Positions 32,753 through 41,848 of a stretch of 64,000 nucleotides of DNA are shown here, piece after piece. The notes under the pieces are model-generated. The model saw only the letters and a list, made by a program, of their open reading frames with translations. It was not told where the DNA came from and ran no database searches. The first letter of the stretch is position 1. Each line of letters starts with the position of its first letter. The DNA comes from CAWELS01 sp964468205. GTDB taxonomy: Bacteria > Acidobacteriota > Terriglobia > Bryobacterales > Bryobacteraceae. Both the position numbers and the translations under genes were made by a program. Where the stretch lies: assembly GCA_964468205.1 (NCBI GenBank), contig CAYXVG010000024.1:29951-93950 (forward strand). Reading direction: 5' to 3'.

Positions 32753-35188
32753 ATGGGTTACTCAATCAACACCAACATTACCTCGTTGCAGGCGCAGGAG
32801 TATTTGCGCACAACGTCCGATTTTCAAGGCAAGACCATCAACCGGGTTACGTCGGGACTGCGCATCATCAGTTCCGGCGACGACGCGGCCGGTCTCGCCA
32901 TTGCCAATAGCTTCCGTTCAGACCGCGCGGTTCTGACCCAGGGCGTGCGGAACGCCAATGACGGTTTGTCCACCTTGCAGACCATCGACGGCGGCATGAA
33001 CAACATCTCGATGCTGCTTGACCGGGCCCGCACACTGGCGGCCCAGTCGGCTTCCGGGACCTTCACCGGAGACCGGAACATCCTGAACAGTGAATTCCAG
33101 AGCGTGCTGAGCGAGATTGACCGCCAGGCCCAGGCCATTGGTTTGGACCAGGGAGGCGCATTCGCGAAGAACCTCGCAGTATTCATTGGTGGCGGCCGCG
33201 AGAACGCCGGCACAACCGCGATTCAGAACGGATCCGTCTCGGTGGACCTCGCGAGCTCGACTGTTGACACGAAAAGCCTCGGCATGACCGGTTTCGAGGT
33301 TGCCGGTGTCGACTCGGTGGACCTTGCCGATGGACAGGCTACCAGCGTCCAGGCAATCGTGAACAACGCAACCAACATCTCCTCGGCTGGCGACGGCTTC
33401 ACGGACTTCTACTTCTACGGGCCCGGCTTCGGTGACGCCGAGCGAGTGAAGGTGAGCGTCAACACGAGCGGCGTGAGCAATATCGACGAGATGGTCACGG
33501 CGATCAACTCCGCCATCGAGAATGCCGGCAACGGTACCTCGGAGGCGGCGGCGGCCTTCAAGAATGCTGGCGTCATGGCGGCCGTGAAAACCGATTCGGA
33601 CGGAAGCAAGCGCCTGTCGTTCAACTCCTCCGACGCGGCCTTCCAGGTGCGCGCGGGCGACCAGATGTCAAACGCGCTGCTTGGCAACGTCGCAGGTGCA
33701 TCGGACCCGGCCGGTAAGGCGATGGACTACACCGTCCAGTCCGCGGCGGTCTCGGCGGCCGGTGCGACGGCAATCACCAACGTCGCCGCCGGCGATAAGA
33801 TTGTCGTTCGCTTCCAGGGCGGCGGTCTTGAGAGCGCTGTCGATGTCACCATCGATACCAACACAAACGGCACGGTTGCCGACGTGATTTCGGATCTCAA
33901 TACCCAGATCGGAAACAACGCCGCTCTTCAATCCGCCGGAATCTCGATGACCGCATCCACGGCCGGATCGAAGCTCGAATTCACCAGTTCCACCGGCGAG
34001 CACTTCACGGTTTCCACGGCCGGCGATGTGAGCGACCAACTAGGTCTTGGTTCCTACCGGCTCTCCGGTAGCGGGGGCGATTATTCGCAGGGGAACTTCG
34101 ACTACACGAGCATCACCGGGGATAGCGGTGATTTCTCTGACGCCAATAACGCCACGTTTGAGTTCTCGATCGCCGGCGGAGCCACCGTTCAACTAAGCGA
34201 AATCACGGTCGCTGCCGGTGGCGGAATCGCTGACGTCGTGGACAAACTCAATTCGCAGTTCCTGTCCAATGACACGCTGCGTGGCGCCGAACTCTTCGCC
34301 GAGAACAGCGGCGGCGAGCTCAAGATCAGTTCGAAGAACGGCACTTTCTTCCGGCTGAATATGGTGGACACCAACACGCCGGAAGACCTCGGGTTCGGTA
34401 CTACCGGAGCCGCCGCTGCGGCCAACGCCATAACCGCGAAGCCGACCGGCTACTCCACGACCGTATACTCCGGCGGCGTGAGCACCGTCGAGGCGACCGA
34501 CGACTCCGCGCTCGATTTCGGCGCGATTCGCAACGCCGACCACGACCAAACCGTCACGGTCACCGTGGCGGACGTCAACGGCAATGAAAAGTCGATGGCG
34601 ATCAATATCCAGAACGACTCCACCGCTACCAACGGTGCGTCGCTGGATGCCGCGCTGAACCACATCAACCAGCAGTTGCAGCTCTCCAACGACGCCGACT
34701 TCCAGAAATTGGTCGCCGTCAAGGAGCGTGTGGACGATAGCAACGAAGGTATCCGCTTCGTCAGCTCCGGCTCGAGCTTCAAGGTCACCTTGGGTAGCAA
34801 CGGTAGCGGCGGCTCCGCCGGTATCAACGACAGCGGCACTCAGGGTAGCGTTGTGAATTCCGAGACTTCCGCGGGCGGTAGCACCTCTGCCATCGACACG
34901 CAATCCGGCGCCGAGTCGGCGGTCACCGCCCTGGCTAACGCCGTCGCGGCTCTTGGCAACGCCCAGGCCGTCGTCGGTAAGGGGCAGAACCAGTTCAACT
35001 TCGCCGTGAGCCTGGCCCAAACCCAGCTCAACAACCTGGCTGCGTCCGAATCCCGGATTCGCGACGCCGACCTGGCGGCCGAAGCTGCGAACTTGACCAA
35101 AGCGCAGATCCTCCAGCAGGCTGGTGTCGCGGCCTTGGCGCAAGCCAACTCCGCGCCCCAGATCGTACTGAGCCTGCTCCGCGGATAG
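32753..35188 (+). CDS. Flagellin, large
   Basis: Flagellar filament subunit of 811 residues, larger than usual (about 270-500). Residues 1-150 are the D0/D1 helices (MGYSINTNITSLQAQEYL, NRVTSGLRIISSGDDAAGLAIA in part), and the last ~90 residues the C-terminal D0/D1 helices ending PQIVLSLLRG. The central ~550 residues are threonine-, serine- and glycine-rich beta-domains with several FlgE/flagellin IN-type hook motifs and no cysteines, so an elaborated outer surface is likely. The ribosome binding site CAGGAG is 5-8 nt before ATG 32753. It follows fliW-csrA, and a strong terminator ends the unit at 35260. Confidence 0.93.
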   Translation: MGYSINTNITSLQAQEYLRTTSDFQGKTINRVTSGLRIISSGDDAAGLAIANSFRSDRAVLTQGVRNANDGLSTLQTIDGGMNNISMLLDRARTLAAQSASGTFTGDRNILNSEFQSVLSEIDRQAQAIGLDQGGAFAKNLAVFIGGGRENAGTTAIQNGSVSVDLASSTVDTKSLGMTGFEVAGVDSVDLADGQATSVQAIVNNATNISSAGDGFTDFYFYGPGFGDAERVKVSVNTSGVSNIDEMVTAINSAIENAGNGTSEAAAAFKNAGVMAAVKTDSDGSKRLSFNSSDAAFQVRAGDQMSNALLGNVAGASDPAGKAMDYTVQSAAVSAAGATAITNVAAGDKIVVRFQGGGLESAVDVTIDTNTNGTVADVISDLNTQIGNNAALQSAGISMTASTAGSKLEFTSSTGEHFTVSTAGDVSDQLGLGSYRLSGSGGDYSQGNFDYTSITGDSGDFSDANNATFEFSIAGGATVQLSEITVAAGGGIADVVDKLNSQFLSNDTLRGAELFAENSGGELKISSKNGTFFRLNMVDTNTPEDLGFGTTGAAAAANAITAKPTGYSTTVYSGGVSTVEATDDSALDFGAIRNADHDQTVTVTVADVNGNEKSMAINIQNDSTATNGASLDAALNHINQQLQLSNDADFQKLVAVKERVDDSNEGIRFVSSGSSFKVTLGSNGSGGSAGINDSGTQGSVVNSETSAGGSTSAIDTQSGAESAVTALANAVAALGNAQAVVGKGQNQFNFAVSLAQTQLNNLAASESRIRDADLAAEAANLTKAQILQQAGVAALAQANSAPQIVLSLLRG

Positions 35189-35216
35189 CTCCTCCACTCA
35201 GTAGATCCCCTCTACA

Positions 35217-35260
35217 CGCCGCGGCCGCCGATACACCCGGCTGGCCGCGGCGTTCTTTTT
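35217..35260 (+). terminator. Intrinsic terminator after flagellin
   Basis: CGCCGCGGCC (35217-35226) and GGCCGCGGCG (35243-35252) pair perfectly; inner GCCG/CGGC extends the stem around loop ATACACC. The tail is TTCTTTTT. Strong and correctly placed 29 bp after the flagellin stop. Confidence 0.92.
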
Positions 35261-35366
35261 CTGAAGTCGTCCCGGTCGTACATCGGGCGGATGACACTGT
35301 CCTCCCGCACTTGACAACACCGGCTGCGCCGACCAATATATGGCTTCGAAAGCAGGCAAGTCATTG

Positions 35367-36115
35367 ATGAAACCCTGGTATGAAGATGAGACTCTGTGGC
35401 ACGAACTGACCCCTATCCTCACCAGTCGGGAAGCCATTCGATCCGCTCGAGAAGAGGTCGAAAGGGCCGTCCGCTTACTTCAGGTTTCTCCCGGAGCCCG
35501 CATTCTCGATCTTGGTTGTGGGCCTGGCCGGCACACGGCCGCTTTCGCCGAACTCGGCTACCGGGTTACCGGCGTCGACCTTACTATCTCTTACCTCAAA
35601 CTCTCCCAGGAGAGGACTCGTTCGATAGAAGGCGAAGTGGAACTCGCGCAGCAAGGCATGCTGCGGTTCAAACGCGAGACGGCGTTTGACGGCGCCGTCA
35701 GCCTGTTGACCTCCTTCGGATATTGCGAGGATGTTGAAGACGATCTCCTCGTGCTCCGTAATATCCACGATTCCCTAAGGCCCGGCGGACGCGTTCTCAT
35801 CGACATTATGGGGACAGAGGTTATCGCCGCGAATTTCCAACCGCTCCACTGGCAGAGCGCGGGTGAGAGGCGATTCTGGCTTTAGAAACGCACCGCACTG
35901 CCCGGATGGGATAAGATGCGAATCGATTGGATCTTCGCGGGAGGCGGGGAAACGAAGGAATTCACCTTCGAACACCGCCTGTTCTCGGCGGTGGAGCTTG
36001 CGAGTCTTCTGCGGCGTGCCGGATTCTCCTCTGTGGATACCTATGGAAACCTGGAAGGAAAGCCGTATGATATTCAGCTTCGCGCCTCATTGCCGTCGGC
36101 CAGCGCCCCCAGTGA
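35367..36115 (+). pseudogene. Decayed class I SAM-dependent methyltransferase
   Basis: A methyltransferase of about 250 residues with its SAM-binding motif I intact (ILDLGCGPGRHT) and a DIMG strand. An in-frame TAG at 35883-35885 interrupts it after GERRFWL, yet the same frame continues with KRTALPGW and FTFEHRLFSAVELA, typical of the family. A base is then missing at about 36070-36083, since only the next frame gives RLIAVGQRPQ followed by TGA at 36113. Two independent lesions argue for loss of function over a sequencing error. The N-terminal 172 residues could still be made but lack the substrate-side strands. It begins after the flagellin terminator. Confidence 0.82.
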
Positions 36116-36193
36116 TGCGATGGAGGGGCCAACAAGAAGTGCTTTGAGGCGGGGCTCCGGCGGCGGGGAAACCACCGCCGGATGCCTACGGCG

Positions 36194-36730
36194 TTACCGG
36201 GCGGCCAGCGTGGCCGCGCCCGACGGGGATTCGAGCGTTTCGTGCAACTGGCTGGCGCGATTCTGCAAGTCGTCCAGCCTGGCTAGGAACTCTGGGGTGT
36301 AGCGATTGACCTTGGTATCGGCAATTGCTGCCAGTACCGCTGAAGAACTCTCGATGAGGCCGGCTATCATCGGCTCGATCTGCTCGATTCTCTGCCGCTG
36401 TTCGGGCCTCACTACGCGTACGATGATCCCCAGCCGGCATGCATTATCCCTGGCCTCGGACGCCCGGGCGGCAACCAAATTCAGTTGAGCAGCATAAGTG
36501 CCCCAGCTAATAGCTTCCGGCTTCATGGCATAGATGCTAAGAATATTGGCCGCCTGTTGGATCTTGTCCGCATCCTCAGCCAGTTGGGCAAGCCGTTCTT
36601 CGGCTTCAACTGGGAAATTCCATTCATACGAAGCCTCGCTGAGACGCATCGACTGGCAGACACATGGCTGCTCCGCAAACGCGGGAATCATCAGGCTGAA
36701 CACCACGAGAACGCGAATCATTATTGTCAT
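36194..36730 (-). CDS. Exported helical hypothetical protein
   Basis: A 178-residue protein with a signal peptide (VLVVFSLMIPAFA) and three cysteines close to the mature N-terminus or in the body. The rest is charged and likely helical (RLAQLAEDADKIQQAANILS, LARLDDLQNRASQLHETLE). I do not recognise a family. It converges with the decayed methyltransferase and has a 320-bp AT-richer region upstream. It is possibly a small periplasmic helical-bundle protein. The signal peptide is the main evidence that it is real. Confidence 0.5.
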   Translation of the reverse strand: MTIMIRVLVVFSLMIPAFAEQPCVCQSMRLSEASYEWNFPVEAEERLAQLAEDADKIQQAANILSIYAMKPEAISWGTYAAQLNLVAARASEARDNACRLGIIVRVVRPEQRQRIEQIEPMIAGLIESSSAVLAAIADTKVNRYTPEFLARLDDLQNRASQLHETLESPSGAATLAAR

Positions 36731-37052
36731 CTCTCACCTCCCACTTTGCTAATCTCCAGCGCGCTCTGCCGGGTTCGGCAATGGGCGCCGCACTATCTTC
36801 GTTAGCCCTACCTGTAGTATGTCACGGCTTTGTGTTCAATAAGTAACTCTATAGACATATAAGCGACATGAAATGATCGTACACAAATAACTGCCTTGCG
36901 AAGAGTAGGTTATGGATGAAGAGTTACTAGCCTGACGATCAAGATCGGGAGGCGAGAAGCATTCATACTATTACAGAGAGACCAGCCGCAGGTCGAAAAA
37001 CGGCGGTTCTAACAACGCCTGCCAGCCGCCGGGCGTTACAATACAACCAGCC
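36731..37052. other. AT-richer 322-bp intergenic region
   Basis: No gene seen. The middle (about 36800-36970) is clearly less GC-rich than the flanks and has several TATA-like words but no long open frame. TACAAT at 37037-37042 is a possible -10 box for the xdhC-like gene, with a short leader to ATG 37053. It must also hold the leftward promoter of the exported protein gene. Confidence 0.4.
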
Positions 37053-37889
37053 ATGGATATTTATGAGGAGGTTGTCCGCTTGCGGGAGCAAGGGCGTAAG
37101 TGTGCCCTGGCGACGATCGTCAGCGTCAACGGTTCCATCCCGAGCTACCAGAACGCGAAGATGCTCGTGCGGGACGATGGCTCCATGCTCGGCACCGTCG
37201 GTGGAGGTTGCGTGGAGGGGGAGGTCTTCAACGCCGCCAAGCAGGTGATGGAAACCGAGCAGGCCAAGATGCTGGACTTCTCTCTCGGTCAGGACGCCGC
37301 CTACGAGAATGGGCTCATTTGCGGAGGGCAGTTGAATATCTACGTCGAACCCGTCGTGCCGCAGCCGCGCGCTTTTCTATTTGGCGCCGGCCACGTATCC
37401 AAAAGCCTCGCCCAGGCGGCCATCCTGGCCGGGTTCGCGACCGTCGTGGTGGATGATCGGCAAAAGTTTGCCACGCGCGAACGTTTCCCCGAGGCCGAGG
37501 CGATTCATGCCGGGCAGTACGAGGAGGTATTCCCCGGCCTTTCCATCAACTCTTCCAGTTATCTCATCATCGTCACGCGTGGTCACAAGGACGACCTGCG
37601 TGTGCTGCGGTTGGCAATCCAGTCTCCGGCGCGCTTCATCGCGATGATCGGAAGCAAGCGGAAGGTCCTCTCAATCGTTAAGGAACTCGAGAATGAAGGG
37701 GTTCCACGCGAGGCCTTCTCCAAGCTCACCGCTCCGATGGGTCTTGACATCGGAGCGGTAACTCCCGAGGAGATCGCTATTTCCGTGGTTGCGGAGATGA
37801 TCGCGGTCCGCCGGCAGCCGAGGTCTGAATGGCGAAGCCTGTCAAAATCGATCTTCACCAATCCGGAGTTGCAGCGTCATTTGAAGTAG
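37053..37889 (+). CDS. XdhC/CoxI-family protein (molybdoenzyme maturation)
   Basis: A 278-residue protein of the family that binds molybdenum cofactor, handles its sulfuration and delivers it to xanthine- or CO-dehydrogenase-type enzymes. The N-terminal domain has GSMLGTVGGGCVEGEVF around 50-65, and the C-terminal Rossmann domain begins FGAGHVSKSLA at about 111 and VVVDDR at about 132. It is followed by a MobA-like gene 47 nt downstream, matching the usual pairing. No molybdenum hydroxylase subunit gene is in the window, so the client is elsewhere. Confidence 0.88.
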   Translation: MDIYEEVVRLREQGRKCALATIVSVNGSIPSYQNAKMLVRDDGSMLGTVGGGCVEGEVFNAAKQVMETEQAKMLDFSLGQDAAYENGLICGGQLNIYVEPVVPQPRAFLFGAGHVSKSLAQAAILAGFATVVVDDRQKFATRERFPEAEAIHAGQYEEVFPGLSINSSSYLIIVTRGHKDDLRVLRLAIQSPARFIAMIGSKRKVLSIVKELENEGVPREAFSKLTAPMGLDIGAVTPEEIAISVVAEMIAVRRQPRSEWRSLSKSIFTNPELQRHLK

Positions 37890-37936
37890 CAGGTCTCACC
37901 AGTGGCCTGCGGTGCTATCGTCTCCCCGAACCTTGA

Positions 37937-38539
37937 ATGACTCTTCCCGCAAAACCCGCGGCCGTCATCCTCGCCGCCGGCGAGTCGCGCCGGATGGGCT
38001 TTCCAAAACCTCTGCTCGAGCTCAACGGAGAGACGTTCCTGGACAGGTTGATCGCCGCCATCGCCCCCTATTGTTCTCCGGTGAATGTCGTGCTCGGATA
38101 TCACGCCGCACGCGTCACCGCCGGCACACGGCGGGCGGCGGAAGTTGCATGGATTCACAATCCCGCCCCCGAGCGCGGCATGCTCAGCTCGCTGCAGGCC
38201 GGCATCGCGAGTCTGCCGCCAGAATGTCCGGGAGTCGTCTTCACCCCAGTGGACTACCCGCGGGTCCGGCCGTCGACTGTGTTGGCGCTAACTGAGGCTT
38301 TCGCCCGTACCGCTGCTCCCGTCGCCCTCCCGGTTCATAACGGGGAGCGCGGCCATCCGGTGCTAATCTCGCGCGTTCTGATACCCGAGCTGCTCGCTCT
38401 CCCTTCCGGCGGGCAGGCGCGCCAGGTTATCAGGCGCTACCGGGAGCAGACCGTTACGGTTGAAGTCGATGACCCCGGAATTCTGCTCGACGTCGACGAA
38501 CCGGAGGATTACCGGCGACTCAACGAATCTCTCTCATGA
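37937..38539 (+). CDS. MobA-like nucleotidyltransferase (MocA type)
   Basis: A 200-residue enzyme that probably joins CMP or GMP to molybdopterin cofactor. The nucleotide-binding motif LAAGESRRMGFPKPLLEL lies at about residue 12-29, the substrate-side RGMLSSLQAG follows at about 80, and FTPVDYPRV at about 100. It follows the XdhC-family gene, as in xanthine dehydrogenase maturation operons. Its stop overlaps the AsmA-like gene start (ATGA), though the link to AsmA looks positional only. Confidence 0.85.
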   Translation: MTLPAKPAAVILAAGESRRMGFPKPLLELNGETFLDRLIAAIAPYCSPVNVVLGYHAARVTAGTRRAAEVAWIHNPAPERGMLSSLQAGIASLPPECPGVVFTPVDYPRVRPSTVLALTEAFARTAAPVALPVHNGERGHPVLISRVLIPELLALPSGGQARQVIRRYREQTVTVEVDDPGILLDVDEPEDYRRLNESLS

Positions 38540-40887
38540 ACCGTCGCGGAAATCGACTCCGACTCTTCGGCGCTCTCGCGCTTGTGACGGCTCTCGTCCT
38601 GCTTGCCGCACCCTCCCTACGCCTGGACCGTTTCCGCGAACCCATTCGCCGTGAACTCGAGCGCGCACTCAGCCGGGATGTCGAGATCAACGGTCCGGTT
38701 CATTTGCGAATCCTGCCCAGCCCGGGGCTCAGTCTCACCAGTGTCGTCATCCACGACGACCCGGAGTTCAGCCGGGAACCGGTGGCCTACGTATCCGAGC
38801 TTGGGGCTGGTGTCTCGCCGCTGGCCCTGGTGCGCGGGCACATCCGTTTCGACAGTCTCCGTCTTATCCGGCCGAGCGTGAATCTCGTGAAGCTCCCGGG
38901 CGGCGGCTGGAACTACCCCGGTTTACTGGAGAAGGCCTTTCTCTCGTCCGAAACCGCCTTACCCCGCATTGAGGTCCGCCATGGGCGGTTAAACTTCCGT
39001 TTGAGCGATGTGAAGTCGGTCTTCTATCTGTCCGATGCGGATGTGGACATCGCCCCCGAGACGAAACCGGCTCCGGCGGTGCGATTCCGTTTCTCTGGAT
39101 CTCCCTCGCGCACAGACCGCGCTGCCCAGGGGTTTGGAAAGCTGAGCGGCAACGGCCGCTACATCTACTCAGACTCAGAAGATGACCGGCTACGGTTCGT
39201 GGTTCGACTCGAACGCAGCTCCATTCCCGAGATATTGACGCTGCTGCAGGGGCATGGCGCCGGACTGGGAGGCTTCGTGGCGTCGCGGGCGGAATTCGAA
39301 GGCCCATTGGCGAATCTACGATTCTCTGGTTCCCTGGAACTCGCCGGTATCGACCAGCGTTTTCTGATTCCGTCACGCTCCGGAGAATGGGCGCTGGAGT
39401 ACGGCGGGCGGCTCGATCTGGTGCGACAGCAATTCGAACTGGACACTCTCTCCGGTCAACGGAGTCTACCGCTTGCCGTGCGGGTTCGGTTGACCGATTA
39501 CCTCGGCGGCGCCCGCTGGGCCGTGTCGCTCTCGGCGAACGAGCTCTCCGTGTCTACGGTTCCTGCCCTGGCGCGCGAAATGGGGCTTGCTTTCCCGGCA
39601 GGAGTCGAAATTGACGGACTGATGTCCGGCGCGCTCAGCATCAGCCGGCATGACGGAATGAAAGGCGGTTTTCGTCTCCGTGATTTCAGGTTACGGACAG
39701 GCGAAGACGACGAGCTTGCCAGCGAAAGCGTGGCTGTGACTGTCGGCGCCGGGGTCTGGGAAGTGGCCCCCGCGCCGGTGACCCTGCCACCCCGGTTGGC
39801 GGCCAGCGTCGGGTTAATGTGGAACCGGCGCACCGGTGAGCTCGAGCTTCAGATTGAGAGCGAGAGGCTGCCCGTAGCCGGCTCGTTGGCTCTCTGGCGG
39901 CGGCTCACGGAATTCCCAGCCCCGCCCGTGCTGGAGATCTGGGAAGGCGGGCATTGGGCTGGCCGGCTTCTGTACCGGCGAACGAGCGAGGGAACGCAGG
40001 GTTGGAGCGGCCGCGCCAGCATCCGGAATGCCGAAGCCAGAATTGACGGCATCTCTGCACCGATCCGTGTGCGGCAGGCCGCCAGTGATGCGGGGGGCCG
40101 CAATCTGAAACTTGAAGGAGCCCTGGAGGGGCAGAAGTTCTCGGCCGTCGTCTCCCGCGGCTCCAAGACTGAACTGGAACTCAAGCTTCCGGCCGTCAAC
40201 GCCCGAGAGCTCGAACGACAGTTCGCTCCCGCCCTATCGTGGCGGCAAGGCTTCCTGGCCCGGACGCTCCGGCTTGCCCCAAGCCACGTTCCGCAATGGC
40301 TGCGCGACCGCCGCGTTGAAGGCACGTTTGTGATCGCTTCTCTTGCCGCTTCGCCGGTGGAGCTTCAGGATCTTGACGGCAGCTTCAGTTGGCACGGTCC
40401 GCAGGTGGAGATCTCTCTCCAGGACTCGAGCGCCGGCGATGGCAGACTTGCGGGCCGGCTCGTGGCGGATTTACTCTCCGGTCAACCGCGTTACACGGCG
40501 GACGCCACGCTTGAGAACTACCGGTGGCAAAGCGGGACGCTCGATGCGGCGGCGCGGCTGTCAACCACAGGTACCGGCGTCAGTCTTCTGACCGCTGCCG
40601 GTGCGCGGGGAGTCTTCTCGCTCCGATTCCCCGGCCGCGGGCCTCACGGTGACTTCGACCGCGCTGACGGGTGCTTCGAATTGACGATGAAGCCACGTTT
40701 TCTAGCCGAGGTACCGTGCCTCGAAATCCGCTCGGGTAAGACCACATTCGCTGGTAGCGGACGTCTTGTGTCTGCAGACAGGATTGATCTGCATCTTTAT
40801 CAGGACGGATCGTTGCACCCGGTTTCCGGCCGCCTATTCCCGTTCAGGATCGATCTCGGGGCGCAGCCTCGCGTTACGTTAAAATGA
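38536..40887 (+). CDS. AsmA-like envelope protein
   Basis: A 783-residue protein with an N-terminal membrane helix (about 12-32) and a long periplasmic beta-rich body. The first 130 residues match AsmA/YdbH-type repeating beta-groove proteins (SRDVEINGPVHLRILPSPGLSL and FDSLRLIRPSVNLV in part). Such proteins bridge inner and outer membranes and are linked to lipid transport. It overlaps the MobA-like gene by 4 bases. Length and pattern fit the family well. Confidence 0.75.
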   Translation: MNRRGNRLRLFGALALVTALVLLAAPSLRLDRFREPIRRELERALSRDVEINGPVHLRILPSPGLSLTSVVIHDDPEFSREPVAYVSELGAGVSPLALVRGHIRFDSLRLIRPSVNLVKLPGGGWNYPGLLEKAFLSSETALPRIEVRHGRLNFRLSDVKSVFYLSDADVDIAPETKPAPAVRFRFSGSPSRTDRAAQGFGKLSGNGRYIYSDSEDDRLRFVVRLERSSIPEILTLLQGHGAGLGGFVASRAEFEGPLANLRFSGSLELAGIDQRFLIPSRSGEWALEYGGRLDLVRQQFELDTLSGQRSLPLAVRVRLTDYLGGARWAVSLSANELSVSTVPALAREMGLAFPAGVEIDGLMSGALSISRHDGMKGGFRLRDFRLRTGEDDELASESVAVTVGAGVWEVAPAPVTLPPRLAASVGLMWNRRTGELELQIESERLPVAGSLALWRRLTEFPAPPVLEIWEGGHWAGRLLYRRTSEGTQGWSGRASIRNAEARIDGISAPIRVRQAASDAGGRNLKLEGALEGQKFSAVVSRGSKTELELKLPAVNARELERQFAPALSWRQGFLARTLRLAPSHVPQWLRDRRVEGTFVIASLAASPVELQDLDGSFSWHGPQVEISLQDSSAGDGRLAGRLVADLLSGQPRYTADATLENYRWQSGTLDAAARLSTTGTGVSLLTAAGARGVFSLRFPGRGPHGDFDRADGCFELTMKPRFLAEVPCLEIRSGKTTFAGSGRLVSADRIDLHLYQDGSLHPVSGRLFPFRIDLGAQPRVTLK

Positions 40888-40891
40888 CGGT

Positions 40892-41848
40892 TTGAGGGAG
40901 TCTCCGGACAAATCCGGGCAAGCGCCGCCGGTCGAGCGCAAGGATCTTTCGGACGTTCCGAACCAAGCTCGCGATTCTGCCCGCTTGCGGGGCGAGACAG
41001 AAAACGCCGTGGTGATAGCCGAGCGCGCTGCCCGGCGCCGCCTGGGGGAGATGCTCGCAATCGCCGCCCGCCGCATTCAGGCCGCCAATGACAAGCCGGG
41101 GATTCTGAGGGCTCTGCTTGACGCAGCGAGTTTGTTCGCTCCGGCGGTGGGCGTATTTGTTCTCTCCGGTAGCCAGGCGCGCTTTGTAACGCCAGGCGGC
41201 GGCGACGCCGCATCGCTTGTCGAGCACGAGTTGCCGTTATCCGCTGCTCCTGCGATAGCCGGCACGGCGAGCGCTCTTGACTGCGTGGTCGCCCTGCGCG
41301 ACACGAGACAGCTTTCCGCGCCAGCGGTGAAGCACCTCCGATGTGCGCCGGGGAACAAAGCCACTCTCCTTCCAGTGTTAGCGCGCGGGCGCGTTACCGC
41401 TATTCTGTGCGCCGGCGGGGCGGGTAACGACATCGAACTCGGACCCCTGGAAGTGCTCGCCGCTCTCGCCGGGGCTGCGCTTGGCGCTGCCGGGTCCGCG
41501 GTGGATCTGATCACCATCGACGGCAACAAGAAGAAACCCGAGCCACCCGCGGCGCCGGAGGCAGCGGAAGACGAACACGCGCTGCACTTGCAGGCGCGCC
41601 GCACCGCCCGGGAGCAGGTGGCCGAGATCCGCCTTCAGAAATCCGTGGAGGTGGAACGTGGCCGCTCGCTGGCCAACCTTTACGATGCGCTAAAGCGCGA
41701 CATCGACATCCGCCGCGAGGCGTTCCGCAAGAAATTCATTGAGGCCGGCCGGCTATCCACCGACTACTTTCACCGGGAACTTGTATACACGCTAGCGAAC
41801 AATGATGAATCATTACTGGGCAAGAACTATCCGGGGCCGCTTGTTTAA
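40892..41848 (+). CDS. GAF-like hypothetical protein with C-terminal coiled coil
   Basis: A 318-residue protein starting at TTG 40892, close after the AsmA gene. Residues about 50-215 resemble a GAF domain (LLDAASLFAPAVGVFVLSGS, VTAILCAGG). Residues about 240-300 are charged and likely coiled coil, rich in arginine and glutamate. No signal peptide, so cytosolic. The end overlaps the lytic transglycosylase start by 47 bases. Function unknown; a small-molecule or redox sensor is possible. Confidence 0.55.
   Translation: MRESPDKSGQAPPVERKDLSDVPNQARDSARLRGETENAVVIAERAARRRLGEMLAIAARRIQAANDKPGILRALLDAASLFAPAVGVFVLSGSQARFVTPGGGDAASLVEHELPLSAAPAIAGTASALDCVVALRDTRQLSAPAVKHLRCAPGNKATLLPVLARGRVTAILCAGGAGNDIELGPLEVLAALAGAALGAAGSAVDLITIDGNKKKPEPPAAPEAAEDEHALHLQARRTAREQVAEIRLQKSVEVERGRSLANLYDALKRDIDIRREAFRKKFIEAGRLSTDYFHRELVYTLANNDESLLGKNYPGPLV

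Noticed and set aside
9437..35885. In-frame TAG codons in two family-like genes, suggesting amber recoding.
   Set aside because: TAG ends many intact genes here (rpoD, flagellin, the XrtA-type glycosyltransferase, the nadD-like gene), no suppressor tRNA is seen, and both interrupted genes also carry a one-base deletion.
35916..36302. A separate small gene starting at ATG 35916.
   Set aside because: It is in the same frame as the upstream methyltransferase and matches its C-terminal part, and its tail runs across the convergent gene.
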